A stretch of DNA of 64,000 nucleotides from Naganishia liquefaciens (lineage: Eukaryota; Basidiomycota; Tremellomycetes; Filobasidiales; Filobasidiaceae), in assembly GCA_013423385.1 (NCBI GenBank), contig BLZA01000010.1, positions 558,001 to 622,000 of the forward strand, given 5' to 3'. The notes under the pieces are model-generated. The model did no database searches. It was not told the origin of the DNA and saw only the letters and a list, made by a program, of their open reading frames with translations. The first letter of the stretch is position 1; each line of letters opens with the position of its first letter. The translations under genes and the position numbers were made by a program. Positions 63,047-64,000 of this stretch are shown here, piece after piece.

Positions 63047-64000
63047 GACAATTCATATCTGGTACCCTTCGCAAGATCGCCGATACCGATCCGGGTGGGT
63101 CGCGAAGGCCTAGTTCATACTCGATGTCGCCGTTGTTTCAATCTTGATGGAGCCAATGCTAAGTGGAGATCTTGAAGTCGGTCCGGTTGTGCAATTTGAG
63201 ACTATATAGATGTGGCAACCAACAATTCGAGATCAATGTTCCACGAAAAGTACATTGCATATCCTCATGCGGTACTGGTATTTGCTCAGGTGATACGACG
63301 TGCGTGTGTCATGTGTTCCCCAACCAGCAAACTGTATCGTGCTCACTAAATCATGTGTCCCGCTTTCCAGCAGAGTTGCCACTGGACAAAGGACGGTGAG
63401 CAGTCTTCTGCTTTTCCGCGAATCGCCGTTGAGTATTTGGGCTTGAGATCACAATGAGGGCCGAGTCGTACGTCTTCCCTGGAATGTCGAATCAGACTTG
63501 TATGCATGCGCGTGGTAGGTTCTGCATTCCTCTTTTGCGATCCACCTTTCCTGCATACTTCATGAAATGCAAGGCTATGTGAGGCTGTGTCTATCAATGA
63601 CAAAGGAAGCCTTTACCTGGGGTTCAGCCACCCGTTTCTGGAAAGTCAAGCTTGAAGGGTTCTGCACTAGGAAGCAGAATGTTCTTAATCAGTCTAGACA
63701 CATGGTATGATCATCAATCCATTCGTCGCGTTCGTCTGACGTGGGGTCACGCTTTCTCCGACGTTGATGCACATTTTTCGTTGCCCTGAACATTTCGGGG
63801 AGCGAACAGTATTTTTCCATTTGGCCATCAGCAGGGAAGCGAATAGGGCGAAGCGCGATCTCGATGTGCCCGTGGAAAGATCCTTTCGATGACGATTCCG
63901 ACAGTTTAGTGGAATGGAAACCCACACTTCAGTTTGCTCAAATTGAAAGCCCAACCTGCGATGGGTCGATCGCGACAGTCGGGCAACTTGATGACAGTAG
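63047..64000. other. Right-edge region, no gene recognised
   Basis: Short open frames on both strands show no family features or confident splice signals. It may be the 3' flank of the SET/MYND gene plus UTR or intergenic sequence of a gene beyond the window. Confidence 0.5.

Overview
The window looks like nuclear DNA of a basidiomycete fungus, most likely a tremellomycete-type yeast (inference). The signs are dense genes on both strands, many introns of about 45-60 bases with GT(A/G)AGT donors and CTNA(C/T)-type branch sites, moderately GC-rich codons, and typical fungal genes (Ssd1, Vtc1, Lag1, Sng1, Rad18). Twenty genes are modelled on explicit splice sites, and for eighteen of these the summed exon lengths give intact frames. 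Rad18 and one giant protein keep unresolved parts. No rRNA, tRNA, CRISPR array, transposon or virus-like element was seen.

Left part (1-18 kb): the 3' part of a gene whose product joins a long disordered N-terminus, carrying SUMO-type motifs, to an aspartate-aminotransferase fold with nearly all PLP- and substrate-binding residues replaced; a small two-RPEL actin-binding-type protein; a very large beta-rich protein of unknown function facing an unrecognised 887-residue protein across a shared upstream region; a secreted, GPI-anchored PLC-like phosphodiesterase; and an acyl-protein-thioesterase-like protein whose nucleophile serine is alanine.

Middle part (18-41 kb): an Ssd1/Dis3L2-type RNase II protein that keeps its four catalytic aspartates, a disordered UIM-bearing nuclear-type protein, a GH2 beta-mannosidase with an Asn-Gly repeat insert, glucose-6-phosphate dehydrogenase, ER Hsp70 (BiP/Kar2, HDEL end) with UPR- and heat-shock-like sites upstream, and a short-chain dehydrogenase with a 6-base microexon.

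Right part (40-64 kb): a seven-helix receptor, Vtc1, ceramide synthase Lag1, a divergent pair of paralogous PLP serine/threonine dehydratases, an Sng1-like DUF3533 membrane protein with a 32-base intron, a ferric reductase behind a cluster of GATA sites, and RAD18 head-to-head with a SET/MYND lysine methyltransferase.

Most genes are unrelated housekeeping genes rather than one pathway. The most unusual signals are the two pseudoenzyme folds, AAT-like and APT-like, beside an Ssd1 family member with its active site intact, and the two large unrecognised proteins at 6-15 kb.
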